NCBI GenBank assembly: GCA_964019135.1 | Contig: OZ025260.1 | Coordinates: 18,842,254 to 18,906,253, forward strand | DNA: 64,000 nucleotides | Direction: 5' to 3' | DNA from: Arenicola marina | Taxonomy: Eukaryota; Annelida; Polychaeta; Arenicolidae | In this document: positions 1 through 15,000 of the stretch, piece after piece | Position numbering within the stretch: the stretch's first letter is position 1 | How the letters are laid out: every line of letters begins with the position of its first letter | Notes under the pieces: generated by a model | What the model saw: the letters and a program-made list of their open reading frames with translations, nothing else | What the model was told of the DNA's origin: nothing | The model's database searches: none | Position numbers and translations under genes: made by a program

Positions 1-1795
1 AAGACATTGCACACCTGAAACCACAACACACTCGTCAGCCTAGCGCTCCTCGGGGCGTGAAGACATTGCACACCTGAAACCACAACACACTCGCCAGCCT
101 AGCGCTCCTCGGGGCGTGAAGACATTGTACACCTGAAACCACAACACACTCGTCAGCCTTGTGCTCCTCGGGGCGTGAAGACATTGCACACCTGAAACCA
201 CAACACACTCGCCAGCCTAGCGCTCCTCGGGGCGTGAAGACATTGCACACCTGAAACCACAACACACTCGTCAGCCTAGCGCTCCTCGGGGCGTGAAGAC
301 ATTGCACACCTGAAACCACAACACACTCGCCAGCCTAGCGCTCCTCGGGGCGTGAAGACATTGCACACCTGAAACCACAACACACTCGTCAGCCTAGCGC
401 TCCTCAGGTCGTAAAGACATCGCACACCTGAAACCACAACACACTCGTCAGCCTTGTGCTCCTCAGGGCGTGAAGACATCGCACACCTGAAACCACAACA
501 CACTCGTCAGCCTTGTGCTCCTCAGGGCGTGAAGACCATGCACACCTGAAACCACAACACACTCGTCAGCCTTGTGCTCCTCAGGGCGTGAAGACATTGC
601 ACACCTGAAACCACAACACACTCGTCAGCCTAGCGCTCCTCGGGGCGTGAAGACATTGCACACCTGAAACCACAACACACTCGCCAGCCTAGCGCTCCTC
701 GGGGCGTGAAGACATTGCACACCTGAAACCACAACACACTCGCCAGCCTAGCGCTCCTCGGGGCGTGAAGACATTGCACACCTGAAACCACAACACACTC
801 GTCAGCCTTGTGCTCCTCGGGGCGTGAAGACATTGCACACCTGAAACCACAACACACTCGCCAGCCTAGCGCTCCTCGGGGCGTGAAGACATTGCACACC
901 TGAAACCACAACACACTCGTCAGCCTAGCGCTCCTCGGGGCGTGAAGACATTGCACACCTGAAACCACAACACACTCGCCAGCCTCGCGCTCCTCAGGGC
1001 GTGAGACATTGCACACATGAAACCACAACACACTCGTCAGCCTTGTGCTCCTCAGGGCGTGAAGACATTGTACACCTGAAACCACAACACACTCGTCAGC
1101 CTAGCGCTCCTCGGGGCGTGAAGACATTGCACACCTGAAACCACAACACACTCGCCAGCCTAGCGCTCCTCGGGGCGTGAAGACATTGCACACCTGAAAC
1201 CACAACACACTCGTCAGCCTAGCGCGCCTCGGGGCGTGAAGACATTGCACACCTGAAACCACAACACACTCGTCAGCCTAGCGCTCCTCAGGTCGTAAAG
1301 ACATCGCACACTTGAAACCACAACACACTCGTCAGCCTTGTGCTCCTCAGGGCGTGAAGACCATGCACACCTGAAACCACAACACACTCGTCAGCCTTGT
1401 GCTCCTCAGGGCGTGAAGACATTGCACACCTGAAACCACAACACACTCGCCAGCCTAGCGCTCCTCGGGGCGTGAAGACATTGCACACCTGAAACCACAA
1501 CACACTCGTCAGCCTAGCGCTCCTCAGGGCGTGAAGACATTGCACACCTGAAACCACAACACACTCGCCAGCCTAGCGCTCCTCGGGGCGTGAAGACATT
1601 GCACACCTGAAACCACAACACACTCGTCAGCCTAGCGCTCCTCGGGGCGTGAAGACATTGCACACCTGAAACCACAACACACTCGTCAGCCTTGTGCTCC
1701 TCAGGGCGTGAAGACATCGCACACCTGAAACCACAACACACTCGTCAGCCTAGCGCTCCCCAGGGCGTGAGACATTGCACACCTGAAACAGTAAC
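1..1795. repeat. 59-bp minisatellite, ~30 units, running off the window edge
   Basis: Units start at 1, 60, 119, 178 and so on: AAGACATTGCACACCTGAAA, CCACAACACACTCGTCAGCC, TAGCGCTCCTCGGGGCGTG. On the minus strand every unit contains GGTTTCAG/GTGTGC, which resembles a splice junction. It lies downstream of anoctamin exon 9 and so is probably in the next intron. Variants alternate between TAGCGCTCCTCGGGG and TTGTGCTCCTCAGGG. Short reading frames inside it are repeat artefacts. Confidence 0.97.
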
Positions 1796-2251
1796 ACACT
1801 CGTCACACTGCAGACTTTTGTATGACACGATGTTCCATGAAGATTTCCTTGGTCTGTAGCATGATTATAAATAAATAAAAAAAAGTATGATAAATAACTT
1901 GGCCTAATAAGTGTACCATGTATTTCGTCGACGCGAGAGTTTTGTTATCTCGTTGAAAATCAGTGTAATCTTACCATGTACTATAGGCGTTGTGCCTAAA
2001 GTTAAATAAACGATTTCCATTTCCATATAAATTAGTCACCCTATTGATAAAAGAAAGGCATTAGTATTTCTGTAAGATGTCCTCCTCTCATTGCCAGCCG
2101 ATTCACCCACTATCGGCGCACACGATAATAACATTATAATAAATACTAAATTAGGTCAAACAAGTCACATGGGCTGATGAGAAGCATTGTACCCGGCTCA
2201 AGAGGTCAGGTGGGATAAAGGAGTGATTCTCATACGAAGAGGTGTACTTAC
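1796..2251. other. Anoctamin intron sequence, no gene seen
   Basis: AT-rich unique sequence between exon 9 and the 59-bp array. Contains several AATAAA words on plus but no coding exon that I can support. Confidence 0.6.
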
Positions 2252-3013
2252 CATCATGATGAGGAAGGAGAACGAGGTGAGGAACTTGAGGGCCTGTCTA
2301 GAGGACGGGTAGTACCAGGCATCCTCCTTGGTCACCGGGTCCTAAACACAGTCAAAGTCAAACACAGACAGTCAAAGAAACTTATCGTGATGAATACGGA
2401 ATGGAATGGAATGGAATGTTGGTGTTTTAGGCCACTTTTGTGCACATACAGGCTAAATTGGGCCAAGGAACCTCCCGAGACGATGAAGGATGAAGGAATG
2501 AAACATGCCCCAGATTAGGTGCCCGAGCCCGGATTCGAACCCAGGACCTATTGATCTGCGGTCTAGTGCGCTAACCACTACACCAGGGAGGCCCCCTGAT
2601 GAATACGGACGTGCGACTTAAGCACCTTTAGACATCTACCTATACAGATTACCAGAAGAAACCGCCTGGATTAAAATACTAAATAAAAATCAATAACAAT
2701 AAAGGCCAATGTTAAAGTATAGGCAAACATTCGGGACTGGGAAAAAGTGGTCTTAATGGCGGGGTGGTCACATTACCGGGGTGGTCTTAAAGCGGGGTTC
2801 CACTGTATATATATACTGCGTGTGTGTCCAGATGCCGGTAATTTCTTTCACATGGTTTACATTTAGATTTGTCGTAAAGAAATAATTCCGTGCTGTTTTC
2901 ATATTTATAAATAAAGGTACAGCTACACCATTCTGATGTCAGCTAGGACTCACAGGTGTCAAATCACGGTTTTCGTGTTACCTCCTTTAACCAAATCGCG
3001 TCTAACATTCTAT

Positions 3014-3061
<48 letters not shown>

Positions 3062-6000
3062 GAAGATAACTGGAATGCACAATATGTTCATCGATTTCAA
3101 TTGGTTTGCAATCTCTTCCTAAGACACAATATAGCGTCCACGACAACGGAGCAATACGAACCCATGATCGACAAGCAAGCCCACTTTCACACCGAACCAA
3201 ACCCTTCCTGGAGGATAAACAGAGTGACTCACGGGTTTGACGGCTGTGCCCACAAATTGTGGCCTGTCCACCTCATTGTCCTCGAAGCTGTCGACATCCC
3301 ACTCGTAGGCCAGCGTGGCGTTACGGCGCTTCCACACCTCCAGGAAGATGGTGCCTGTCAGGGACAACGCCAGGAGTAATCACATCAGGTAAGAGTAGAG
3401 CCATGTCCCCGGGGGTAACCCCCTACTCTTTGCGAAGAAGGACATGGGATTTTTATCCTGCGACCACACAGACATGGCCACAGCGGGGCGCGAACCACCG
3501 ATCCACGTGCCGTTAGGCTCTCAGGTGGCCAGAGCACTCAATGCGAGCGCTCTAGCCCACTGAGCTACCGGGCCGGCCCCAAAATAGAGTTTTGAAACGG
3601 ACCCCAGATGTAGGGGCCAGGGCGCAAATCCATGATCTGTTCCTCTGCAGTTCAGCCTGTTTACTGCTGGGACAATGAGATGGGATGATGGGAACATCCC
3701 CAGCCACATGTATATGTTGTTTTGCCTCATTAAGACACGCCTCTGCCATTGCTGTACACCCCATTAAAGGATCATATTTATTAGATATCGGCTGGAAATC
3801 ATGACAAAGACATCAAGCTGAGGCAAGACATCAGCTAGACGCAAGAATGCTAAAAATGACCAAATCAGTGTCCTTAATTAATTAAAGGTTGCAATAAAAC
3901 CATAAAAAAATGACCAAATCAGTGTCCTTAATTAATTAAAGGTTGCAATAAAACCATAAAAAAATGACCAAATCAGTGTCCTTAATTAATTAAAGGTTGC
4001 AATAAAACCCTAAAGCCCGGGATGATAAATTTAGACACTCGAATGGTCCGTGTTCGCGAAGTTGGTATATCAATATACACACCGGAGATCAGGTTCAAGT
4101 TTACACATAATTATCTCACCCCAGAGACATATGACCAAGGCGAAGAAAGGGGTGACGTCATTGTCGAACGACTTTTTGATGACGCCTAGAGACTCAGTCA
4201 CCAAGGATGCGACTCTGTAAACAGAAATGGAAGAGTCGATTACCAACTACCGGTCCACAAATATGATCTCTGGTTCAGTCAAAACGGTTCTATAGTATAT
4301 ATATATATATATGCGTCTACCAAGATTAAAGCAATATATTCCGTAATTTTTTGCATTAGTAACCTCTTCTCCATGTCGAATAAGTACATTCTGTCTTGAA
4401 ATTAAATCCTAAAAGTCTGCGGGCCATACGGAGAGAAGAATTTTGGTCAACGGAGCAGAAGTTGGTGGCCGGCTTTATATCCCTACGCGCCTGTTCGCAG
4501 TTCGCTATTTTGTGTGTGATGTCGACCGCGGCTCGCTATCACGTCCGCGCGCGATATAAATAAACCGCGCAGTTTTATGTTGAAATGTTTGTTTTACAGA
4601 CTCAAAGAGATATATAAACATATGCATCATAAATTTTGAGATACTTTTAGTCTTGATTCTAACATGTAAAAAATCTAAGATGGCGCACGTCAGCATATTG
4701 CTTTAATATAGCACACCTATATGCTTCTACCTGGATTAATATAGCGCATGCATACTTCTATAAATGCAGGTTTGTTAGTCTCAACTTCAGGACCACGTGG
4801 TTGGTTAGTTTACTAGTTGTATATTTAAGACGATTTAACCAATTCTGGTCGTATCGGGTCAATGGGCGAAAGAAGGGAAGAGCGGAGCCATGTCCCCGGG
4901 GCTACCCTACTCTTTGCGAAGAAGGACATGGGATCTCTATCCTGCGACCACACAGATATCAGATGGCCAGAACGCCCAACGCGAGCGCTCTTACCCACTG
5001 AGCTATTGGGTCGGCCGAAGGACCACTAATGACTCACTGTTTGATGAGATCCGAGTCCGTCTCGTTCACTGGTTGTTGGTCAGTAGTCTCGAATGCCTCC
5101 GTCGCACTGCAAGAGATATAGACTATGGTCGAACTGTGGGAAACATGACTAGAAAGACAGCAGCTGGACGACGTATTTCACAAGACAGCAACTGTACGTA
5201 AGGCATGATGTAAACACACTCGATGTCAAGCTTAGGTACAAATACAACCCATAAACACAGCCCACCTCAGATACAGCCCATACAGGAAGACAGCCCACCT
5301 CAGATACAGCCCATACAGGAAGACAACCCACCTCAGATACAGCCCATACAGGAAGACAGCCCACCTCAGATACAGCCCATACGGGAAGACAGCCCACCTC
5401 AAATACAGCCCATACAGGAAGACAACCCACCTCAGATACAGCCCATACAGGAAGACAGCCCACCTCAGATACAGCCTGTACAGGAAGACAGCCCACCTCA
5501 GATACAGCCCATACAGGAAGACAACCCACCACAGATACAGCCCATACAGGAAGACAGCCCACCTCAGATACAGCCCATACAGGAAGACAGCCCACCTCAG
5601 ATACAGCCCATACAGGAAGACAACCCACCTCAAATACAGCCCATACAGGAAGACAACCCACATCAGATACAGCCTGTACAGGAAGACAGCCCACCTCAGA
5701 TACAGCCCATACAGGAAGACAACCCACCTCAGATACAGCCCATACAGGAAGACAGCCCACCTCAGATACAGCCCATACAGGAAGACAGCCCACCTCAGAT
5801 ACAGCCCATACAGGAAGACAACCCACCTCAGATACAGCCCATACAGGAAGACAACCCACCTCAGATACAGCCCATACAGGAAGACAACCCACCTCAGATA
5901 CAGCCCATACAGGAAGACAGCCCACCTCAGATACAGCCCATACAGGAAGACAGCCCACCTCAGATACAGCCTGTACAGGAAGACAACCCACCTCAGATAC

Positions 6001-9000
6001 AGCCCATACAGGAAGACAGCCCACCTCAGATACAGCCCATACAGGAAGACAGCCCACCTCAGATACAGCCCATACAGGAAGACAGCCCACCTCAGATACA
6101 GCCCATACAGGAAGACAGCCCACCTCAGATACAGCCCATACAGGAAGACAGCCCACCTCAGATACAGCCCATACAGGAAGACAACCCACCTCAGATACAG
6201 CCCATACAGGAAGACAACCCACCTCAGATACAGCCCATACAGGAAGACAGCCCACCTCAGATACAGCCCATACAGGAAGACAACCCACCTCAGATACAGC
6301 CCATACAGGAAGACAGCCCACCTCAGATACAGCCCATACAGGGAGACAGCTCACCCCAGATACAGCCCATACAGGAAGACAACCCACCTCAGATACAGCC
6401 CATACAGGAAGACAGCCCACCTCAGATACAGCCCATACAGGAAGACAGCCCACCTCAGATACAGCCCATACAGGAAGACAACCCACCTCAGATACAGCCC
6501 ATACAGGAAGACAACCCACCTCAGATACAGCCCATACAGGAAGACAGCCCACCTCAGATACAGCCCATACAGGGAGACAGCTCACCCCAGATACAGCCCA
6601 TACAGGAAGACAACCCACCTCAGATACAGCCCATACAGGAAGACAGCCCACCTCAGATACAGCCCATACAGGAAGACAACCCACCTCAGATACAGCCCAT
6701 ACAGGAAGACAGCCCACCTCAGATACAGCCCATACAGGAAGACAGCCCACCTCAGATACAGCCCATACAGGAAGACAGCCCACCTCAGATACAGCCCATA
6801 CAGGAAGACAGCCCACCTCAGATACAGCCCATACAGGAAGACAACCCACCTCAGATACAGCCCATACAGGAAGACAACCCACCTCAGATACAGCCCATAC
6901 AGGAAGACAACCCACCTCAGATACAGCCCATACAGGAAGACAACCCACCTCAGATACAGCCTGTACAGGAAGACAACCCACCTCAGATACATCCCATACA
7001 GGAAGACAACCCACCTCAGATACAGCCTGTACAGGAAGACAGCCCACCTCAGATACAGCCCATACAGGAAGACAGCCCACCTCAGATACATCCCATACAG
7101 GAAGACAGCCCACATCAGATACAGCCTGTACAGGAAGACAGCCCACCTCAGATACAGCCCATACAGGAAGACAGCCCACCTCAGATACAGCCCATACAGG
7201 AAGACAACCCACCTCAAATACAGCCCATACAGGAAGACAACCCACCTCAGATACAGCCCATACAGGAAGACAGCCCACCTCAGATACAGCCCATACAGGA
7301 AGACAGCCCACCTCAGATACATCCCATACAGGAAGACAACCCACCTCAGATACATCCCATACAGGAAGACAACCCACCTCAGATACAGCCCATACAGGAA
7401 GACAACCCACCTCAGATACATCCCATACAGGAAGACAACCCACCTCAGATACAGCCCATACAGGAAGACAACCCACCTCAGATACAGCCCATACAGGAAG
7501 ACAGCCCACCTCAGATACAGCCCATACAGGAAGACAGCCCACCTCAGATACAGCCCATACAGGAAGACAACCCACATCAGATACAGCCTGTACAGGAAGA
7601 CAGCCCACCTCAGATACAGCCCATACAGGAAGACAGCCCACCTCAGATACAGCCCATACAGGAAGACAACCCACCTCAGATACAGCCCATACAGGAAGAC
7701 AGCCCACCTCAGATACAGCCCATACAGGAAGACAACCCACCTCAGATACAGCCCATACAGGAAGACAACCCACATCAGATACAGCCTGTACAGGAAGACA
7801 GCCCACCTCAGATACAGCCCATACAGGAAGACAGCCCACCTCAGATACAGCCCATACAGGAAGACAACCCACCTCAAATACAGCCCATACAGGAAGACAA
7901 CCCACCTCAGATACAGCCCATACAGGAAGACAGCCCACCTCAGATACAGCCCATACAGGAAGACAGCCCACCTCAGATACATCCCATACAGGAAGACAAC
8001 CCACCTCAGATACATCCCATACAGGAAGACAACCCACCTCAGATACAGCCCATACAGGAAGACAACCCACCTCAGATACATCCCATACAGGAAGACAACC
8101 CACCTCAGATACAGCCCATACAGGAAGACAACCCACCTCAGATACAGCCCATACAGGAAGACAGCCCACCTCAGATACAGCCCATACAGGAAGACAGCCC
8201 ACCTCAGATACAGCCCATACAGGAAGACAACCCACCTCAGATACATCCCATACAGGAAGACAACCCACATCAGATACAGCCTGTACAGGAAGACAGCCCA
8301 CCTCAGATACAGCCCATACAGGAAGACAGCCCACCTCAGATACAGCCCATACAGGAAGACAACCCACCTCAGATACATCCCATACAGGAAGACAACCCAC
8401 ATCAGATACAGCCTGTACAGGAAGACAACCCACCTCAGATACAGCCCATACAGGAAGACAGCCCACCTCAGATACAGCCCATACAGGAAGACAGCCCACC
8501 TCAGATACAGCCCATACAGGAAGACAGCCCACCTCAGATACATCCCATACAGGAAGACAACCCACCCCAGATACATCCCATACAGGAAGACAACCCACCT
8601 CAGATACATCCCATACAGGAAGACAACCCACCTCAAATACAGCCCATAGAGGAAGACAACCCACCTCAGATACAGCCCATACAGGAAGACAGCCCACCTC
8701 AGATACAGCCCATACAGGAAGACAGCCCACCTCAGATACATCCCATACAGGGAGACAACCCACCTCAGATACAGCCTGTACAGGAAGACAGCCCACCCCA
8801 GATACAGGCCATACAGGAAGACAGCCCACCTCAGATACAGCCTGTACAGGAAGACAGCCCACCCCAGATACAGGCCATACAGGAAGACAGCCCACCTCAG
8901 ATACAGCCTGTACAGGAAGACAACCCACCTCAGATACAGCCTGTACAGGAAGACAGCCCACCCCAGATACAGGCCATACAGGAAGACAGCCCACCTCAGA

Positions 9001-12000
9001 TACAGCCCATACAGGAAGACAGCCCACCTCAGATACATCCCATACAGGAAGACAACCCACCCCAGATACATCCCATACAGGAAGACAACCCACCTCAGAT
9101 ACATCCCATACAGGAAGACAACCCACCTCAAATACAGCCCATAGAGGAAGACAACCCACCTCAGATACAGCCCATACAGGAAGACAGCCCACCTCAGATA
9201 CAGCCCATACAGGAAGACAGCCCACCTCAGATACATCCCATACAGGGAGACAACCCACCTCAGATACAGCCTGTACAGGAAGACAGCCCACCCCAGATAC
9301 AGGCCATACAGGAAGACAGCCCACCTCAGATACAGCCTGTACAGGAAGACAGCCCACCCCAGATACAGGCCATACAGGAAGACAGCCCACCTCAGATACA
9401 GCCTGTACAGGAAGACAACCCACCTCAGATACAGCCTGTACAGGAAGACAGCCCACCCCAGATACAGGCCATACAGGAAGACAGCCCACCTCAGATACAG
9501 CCCATACAGGAAGACAGCCCACCTCAGATACAGCCCATACAGGAAGACAGCCCACCTCAGATACATCCCATACAGGAAGACAACCCACCTCAGATACAGC
9601 CCATACAGGAAGACAACCCACCTCAGATACAGCCCATACAGGAAGACAGCCCACCTCAGATACAGCCCATACAGGAAGACAGCCCACCTCAGATACAGCC
9701 CATACAGGAAGACAACCCACCTCAGATACAGCCCATACAGGAAGACAGCCCACCTCAGACACAGCCCATACAGGAAGACAACCCACCTCAGATACAGCCC
9801 ATACAGGAAGACAACCCACCTCAGATACAGCCCATACAGGAAGACAGCCCACCTCAGATACAGCCCATACAGGAAGACAACCCACCTCAGATACAGCCCA
9901 TAGAGGAAGACAACCCACCTCAGATACAGCCCATACAGGAAGACAGCCCACCTCAGATACAGCCCATAGAGGAAGACAACCCACCTCAGATACATCCCAT
10001 ACAGGAAGACAGCCCACCTCAGATACAGCCCATACAGGAAGACAACCCACCTCAAATACAGCCCATACAGGAAGACAACCCACCTCAGATACAGCCTGTA
10101 CAGGAAGACAGCCCACCTCAGATACAGCCTGTACAGGAAGACAGCCCACCTCAGATACAGCCCATACAGGAAGACAACCCACCTCAGATACAGCCCATAC
10201 AGGAAGACAACCCACATCAGATACAGCCTGTACAGGAAGACAACCCACCTCAGATACAGCCCATACAGGAAGACAGCCCACCTCAGATACAGCCCATACA
10301 GGAAGACAGCCCACCTCAGATACAGCCTGTACAGGAAGACAACCCACCTCAGATACAGCCCATACAGGAAGACAGCCCACCTCAGATACAGCCCATACAG
10401 GAAGACAGCCCACCTCAGATACAGCCCATACAGGAAGACAGCCCACCTCAGATACAGCCCATACAGGAAGACAGCCCACCTCAGATACAGCCCATACAGG
10501 AAGACAACCCACCTCAGATACAGCCCATACAGGAAGACAACCCACCTCAGATACAGCCCATACAGGAAGACAGCCCACCTCAGATACAGCCCATACAGGA
10601 AGACAGCCCACCTCAGATACAGCCCATACAGGAAGACAACCCACCTCAGATACAGCCCATACAGGAAGACAACCCACCTCAGATACAGCCCATACAGGAA
10701 GACAGCCCACCTCAGATACAGCCCATACAGGAAGACAGCCCACCTCAGATACAGCCCATACAGGAAGACAGCCCACCTCAGATACAGCCCATACAGGAAG
10801 ACAACCCACCTCAGATACAGCCCATACAGGAAGACAGCCCACCTCAGATACAGCCCATAGAGGAAGACAGCCCACATCAGATACAGCCTGTACAGGAAGA
10901 CAACCCACCTCAGATACAGCCCATACAGGAAGACAACCCACCTCAGATACATCCCATACAGGAAGACAGCCCACCTCAGATACAGCCCATACAGGAAGAC
11001 AACCCACCTCAAATACAGCCCATACAGGAAGACAGCCCACCTCAGATACATCCCATACAGGAAGACAACCCACCTCAGATACATCCCATACAGGAAGACA
11101 ACCCACCTCAGATACAGCCCATACAGGAAGACAACCCACCTCAAATACAGCCCATACAGGAAGACAGCCCACCTCAGATACATCCCATACAGGAAGACAA
11201 CCCACCTCAGATACAGCCCATAGAGGAAGACAGCCCACATCAGATACAGCCTGTACAGGAAGACAACCCACCTCAGATACAGCCCATACAGGAAGACAAC
11301 CCACCTCAGATACAGCCCATACAGGAAGACAGCCCACCTCAGATACAGCCCATACAGGAAGACAGCCCACCTCAGATACAGCCCATACAGGAAGACAACC
11401 CACCTCAGATACAGCCCATACAGGAAGACAGCCCACCTCAGATACAGCCCATACAGGAAGACAACCCACCTCAGATACAGCCCATAGAGGAAGACAGCCC
11501 ACATCAGATACAGCCTGTACAGGAAGACAACCCACCTCAGATACAGCCCATACAGGAAGACAACCCACCTCAGATACAGCCCATACAGGAAGACAGCCCA
11601 CCTCAGATACAGCCCATACAGGAAGACAGCCCACCTCAGATACAGCCCATACAGGAAGACAACCCACCTCAGATACAGCCCATACAGGAAGACAGCCCAC
11701 CTCAGATACAGCCCATACAGGAAGACAACCCACCTCAGATACAGCCCATAGAGGAAGACAGCCCACATCAGATACAGCCTGTACAGGAAGACAACCCACC
11801 TCAGATACAGCCCATACAGGAAGACAGCCCACCTCAGATACAGCCCATACAGGAAGACAACCCACCTCAGATACAGCCCATACAGGAAGACAGCCCACCT
11901 CAGATACAGCCCATACAGGAAGACAACCCACATCAGATACAGCCCATACAGGAAGACAGCCCACCTCAGATACAGCCCATACAGGAAGACAACCCACCTC

Positions 12001-15000
12001 AGATACAGCCCATACAGGAAGACAGCCCACCTCAGATACAGCCCATACAGGAAGACAGCCCACCTCAGATACAGCCCATACAGGAAGACAGCCCACATCA
12101 GATACAGCCCATACAGGAAGACAGCCCACCTCAGATACAGCCCATACAGGAAGACAGCCCACCTCAGATACAGCCCATACAGGAAGACAACCCACCTCAG
12201 ATACAGCCCATACAGGAAGACAGCCCACCTCAGATACATCCCATACAGGAAGACAACCCACCTCAGATACATCCCATACAGGAAGACAACCCACCTCAGA
12301 TACAGCCCATACAGGAAGACAACCCACCTCAGATACATCCCATACAGGAAGACAACCCACCTCAGATACAGCCCATACAGGAAGACAACCCACCTCAGAT
12401 ACAGCCCATACAGGAAGACAGCCCACCTCAGATACAGCCCATACAGGAAGACAGCCCACCTCAGATACAGCCCATACAGGAAGACAACCCACATCAGATA
12501 CAGCCTGTACAGGAAGACAGCCCACCTCAGATACAGCCCATACAGGAAGACAGCCCACCTCAGATACAGCCCATACAGGAAGACAACCCACCTCAGATAC
12601 AGCCCATACAGGAAGACAGCCCACCTCAGATACAGCCCATACAGGAAGACAACCCACCTCAGATACAGCCCATACAGGAAGACAACCCACATCAGATACA
12701 GCCTGTACAGGAAGACAGCCCACCTCAGATACAGCCCATACAGGAAGACAGCCCACCTCAGATACAGCCCATACAGGAAGACAACCCACCTCAAATACAG
12801 CCCATACAGGAAGACAACCCACCTCAGATACAGCCCATACAGGAAGACAGCCCACCTCAGATACAGCCCATACAGGAAGACAGCCCACCTCAGATACATC
12901 CCATACAGGAAGACAACCCACCTCAGATACATCCCATACAGGAAGACAACCCACCTCAGATACAGCCCATACAGGAAGACAACCCACCTCAGATACATCC
13001 CATACAGGAAGACAACCCACCTCAGATACAGCCCATACAGGAAGACAACCCACCTCAGATACAGCCCATACAGGAAGACAGCCCACCTCAGATACAGCCC
13101 ATACAGGAAGACAGCCCACCTCAGATACAGCCCATACAGGAAGACAACCCACCTCAGATACATCCCATACAGGAAGACAACCCACATCAGATACAGCCTG
13201 TACAGGAAGACAGCCCACCTCAGATACAGCCCATACAGGAAGACAGCCCACCTCAGATACAGCCCATACAGGAAGACAACCCACCTCAGATACATCCCAT
13301 ACAGGAAGACAACCCACATCAGATACAGCCTGTACAGGAAGACAACCCACCTCAGATACAGCCCATACAGGAAGACAGCACACCTCAGATACAGCCCATA
13401 CAGGAAGACAGCCCACCTCAGATACAGCCCATACAGGAAGACAGCCCACCTCAGATACATCCCATACAGGAAGACAACCCACCCCAGATACATCCCATAC
13501 AGGAAGACAACCCACCTCAGATACATCCCATACAGGAAGACAACCCACCTCAAATACAGCCCATAGAGGAAGACAACCCACCTCAGATACAGCCCATACA
13601 GGAAGACAGCCCACCTCAGATACAGCCCATACAGGAAGACAGCCCACCTCAGATACATCCCATACAGGGAGACAACCCACCTCAGATACAGCCTGTACAG
13701 GAAGACAGCCCACCCCAGATACAGGCCATACAGGAAGACAGCCCACCTCAGATACAGCCTGTACAGGAAGACAGCCCACCCCAGATACAGGCCATACAGG
13801 AAGACAGCCCACCTCAGATACAGCCTGTACAGGAAGACAACCCACCTCAGATACAGCCTGTACAGGAAGACAGCCCACCCCAGATACAGGCCATACAGGA
13901 AGACAGCCCACCTCAGATACAGCCCATACAGGAAGACAGCCCACCTCAGATACATCCCATACAGGAAGACAACCCACCCCAGATACATCCCATACAGGAA
14001 GACAACCCACCTCAGATACATCCCATACAGGAAGACAACCCACCTCAAATACAGCCCATAGAGGAAGACAACCCACCTCAGATACAGCCCATACAGGAAG
14101 AAAGCCCACCTCAGATACAGCCCATACAGGAAGACAGCCCACCTCAGATACATCCCATACAGGGAGACAACCCACCTCAGATACAGCCTGTACAGGAAGA
14201 CAGCCCACCCCAGATACAGGCCATACAGGAAGACAGCCCACCTCAGATACAGCCTGTACAGGAAGACAGCCCACCCCAGATACAGGCCATACAGGAAGAC
14301 AGCCCACCTCAGATACAGCCTGTACAGGAAGACAACCCACCTCAGATACAGCCTGTACAGGAAGACAGCCCACCCCAGATACAGGCCATACAGGAAGACA
14401 GCCCACCTCAGATACAGCCCATACAGGAAGACAGCCCACCTCAGATACAGCCTGTACAGGAAGACAGCCCACCTCAGATACAGCCCATACAGGAAGACAA
14501 CCCACCTCAGATACAGCCCATACAGGAAGACAACCCACATCAGATACAGCCTGTACAGGAAGACAACCCACCTCAGATACAGCCCATACAGGAAGACAGC
14601 CCACCTCAGATACAGCCCATACAGGAAGACAGCCCACCTCAGATACAGCCTGTACAGGAAGACAACCCACCTCAGATACAGCCCATACAGGAAGACAGCC
14701 CACCTCAGATACAGCCCATACAGGAAGACAGCCCACCTCAGATACAGCCCATACAGGAAGACAGCCCACCTCAGATACAGCCCATACAGGAAGACAGCCC
14801 ACCTCAGATACAGCCCATACAGGAAGACAACCCACCTCAGATACAGCCCATACAGGAAGACAACCCACCTCAGATACAGCCCATACAGGAAGACAGCCCA
14901 CCTCAGATACAGCCCATACAGGAAGACAGCCCACCTCAGATACAGCCCATACAGGAAGACAACCCACCTCAGATACAGCCCATACAGGAAGACAGCCCAC

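Noticed and set aside
1..1795. CRISPR-like array
   Set aside because: No unique spacers between repeats; units are contiguous and the genome is eukaryotic. The same holds for the other arrays.
2521..2594. tRNA gene (A and B boxes present)
   Set aside because: The tRNA-like part is the head of a SINE with a tail and target-site duplication; the same logic excludes the three family B copies.
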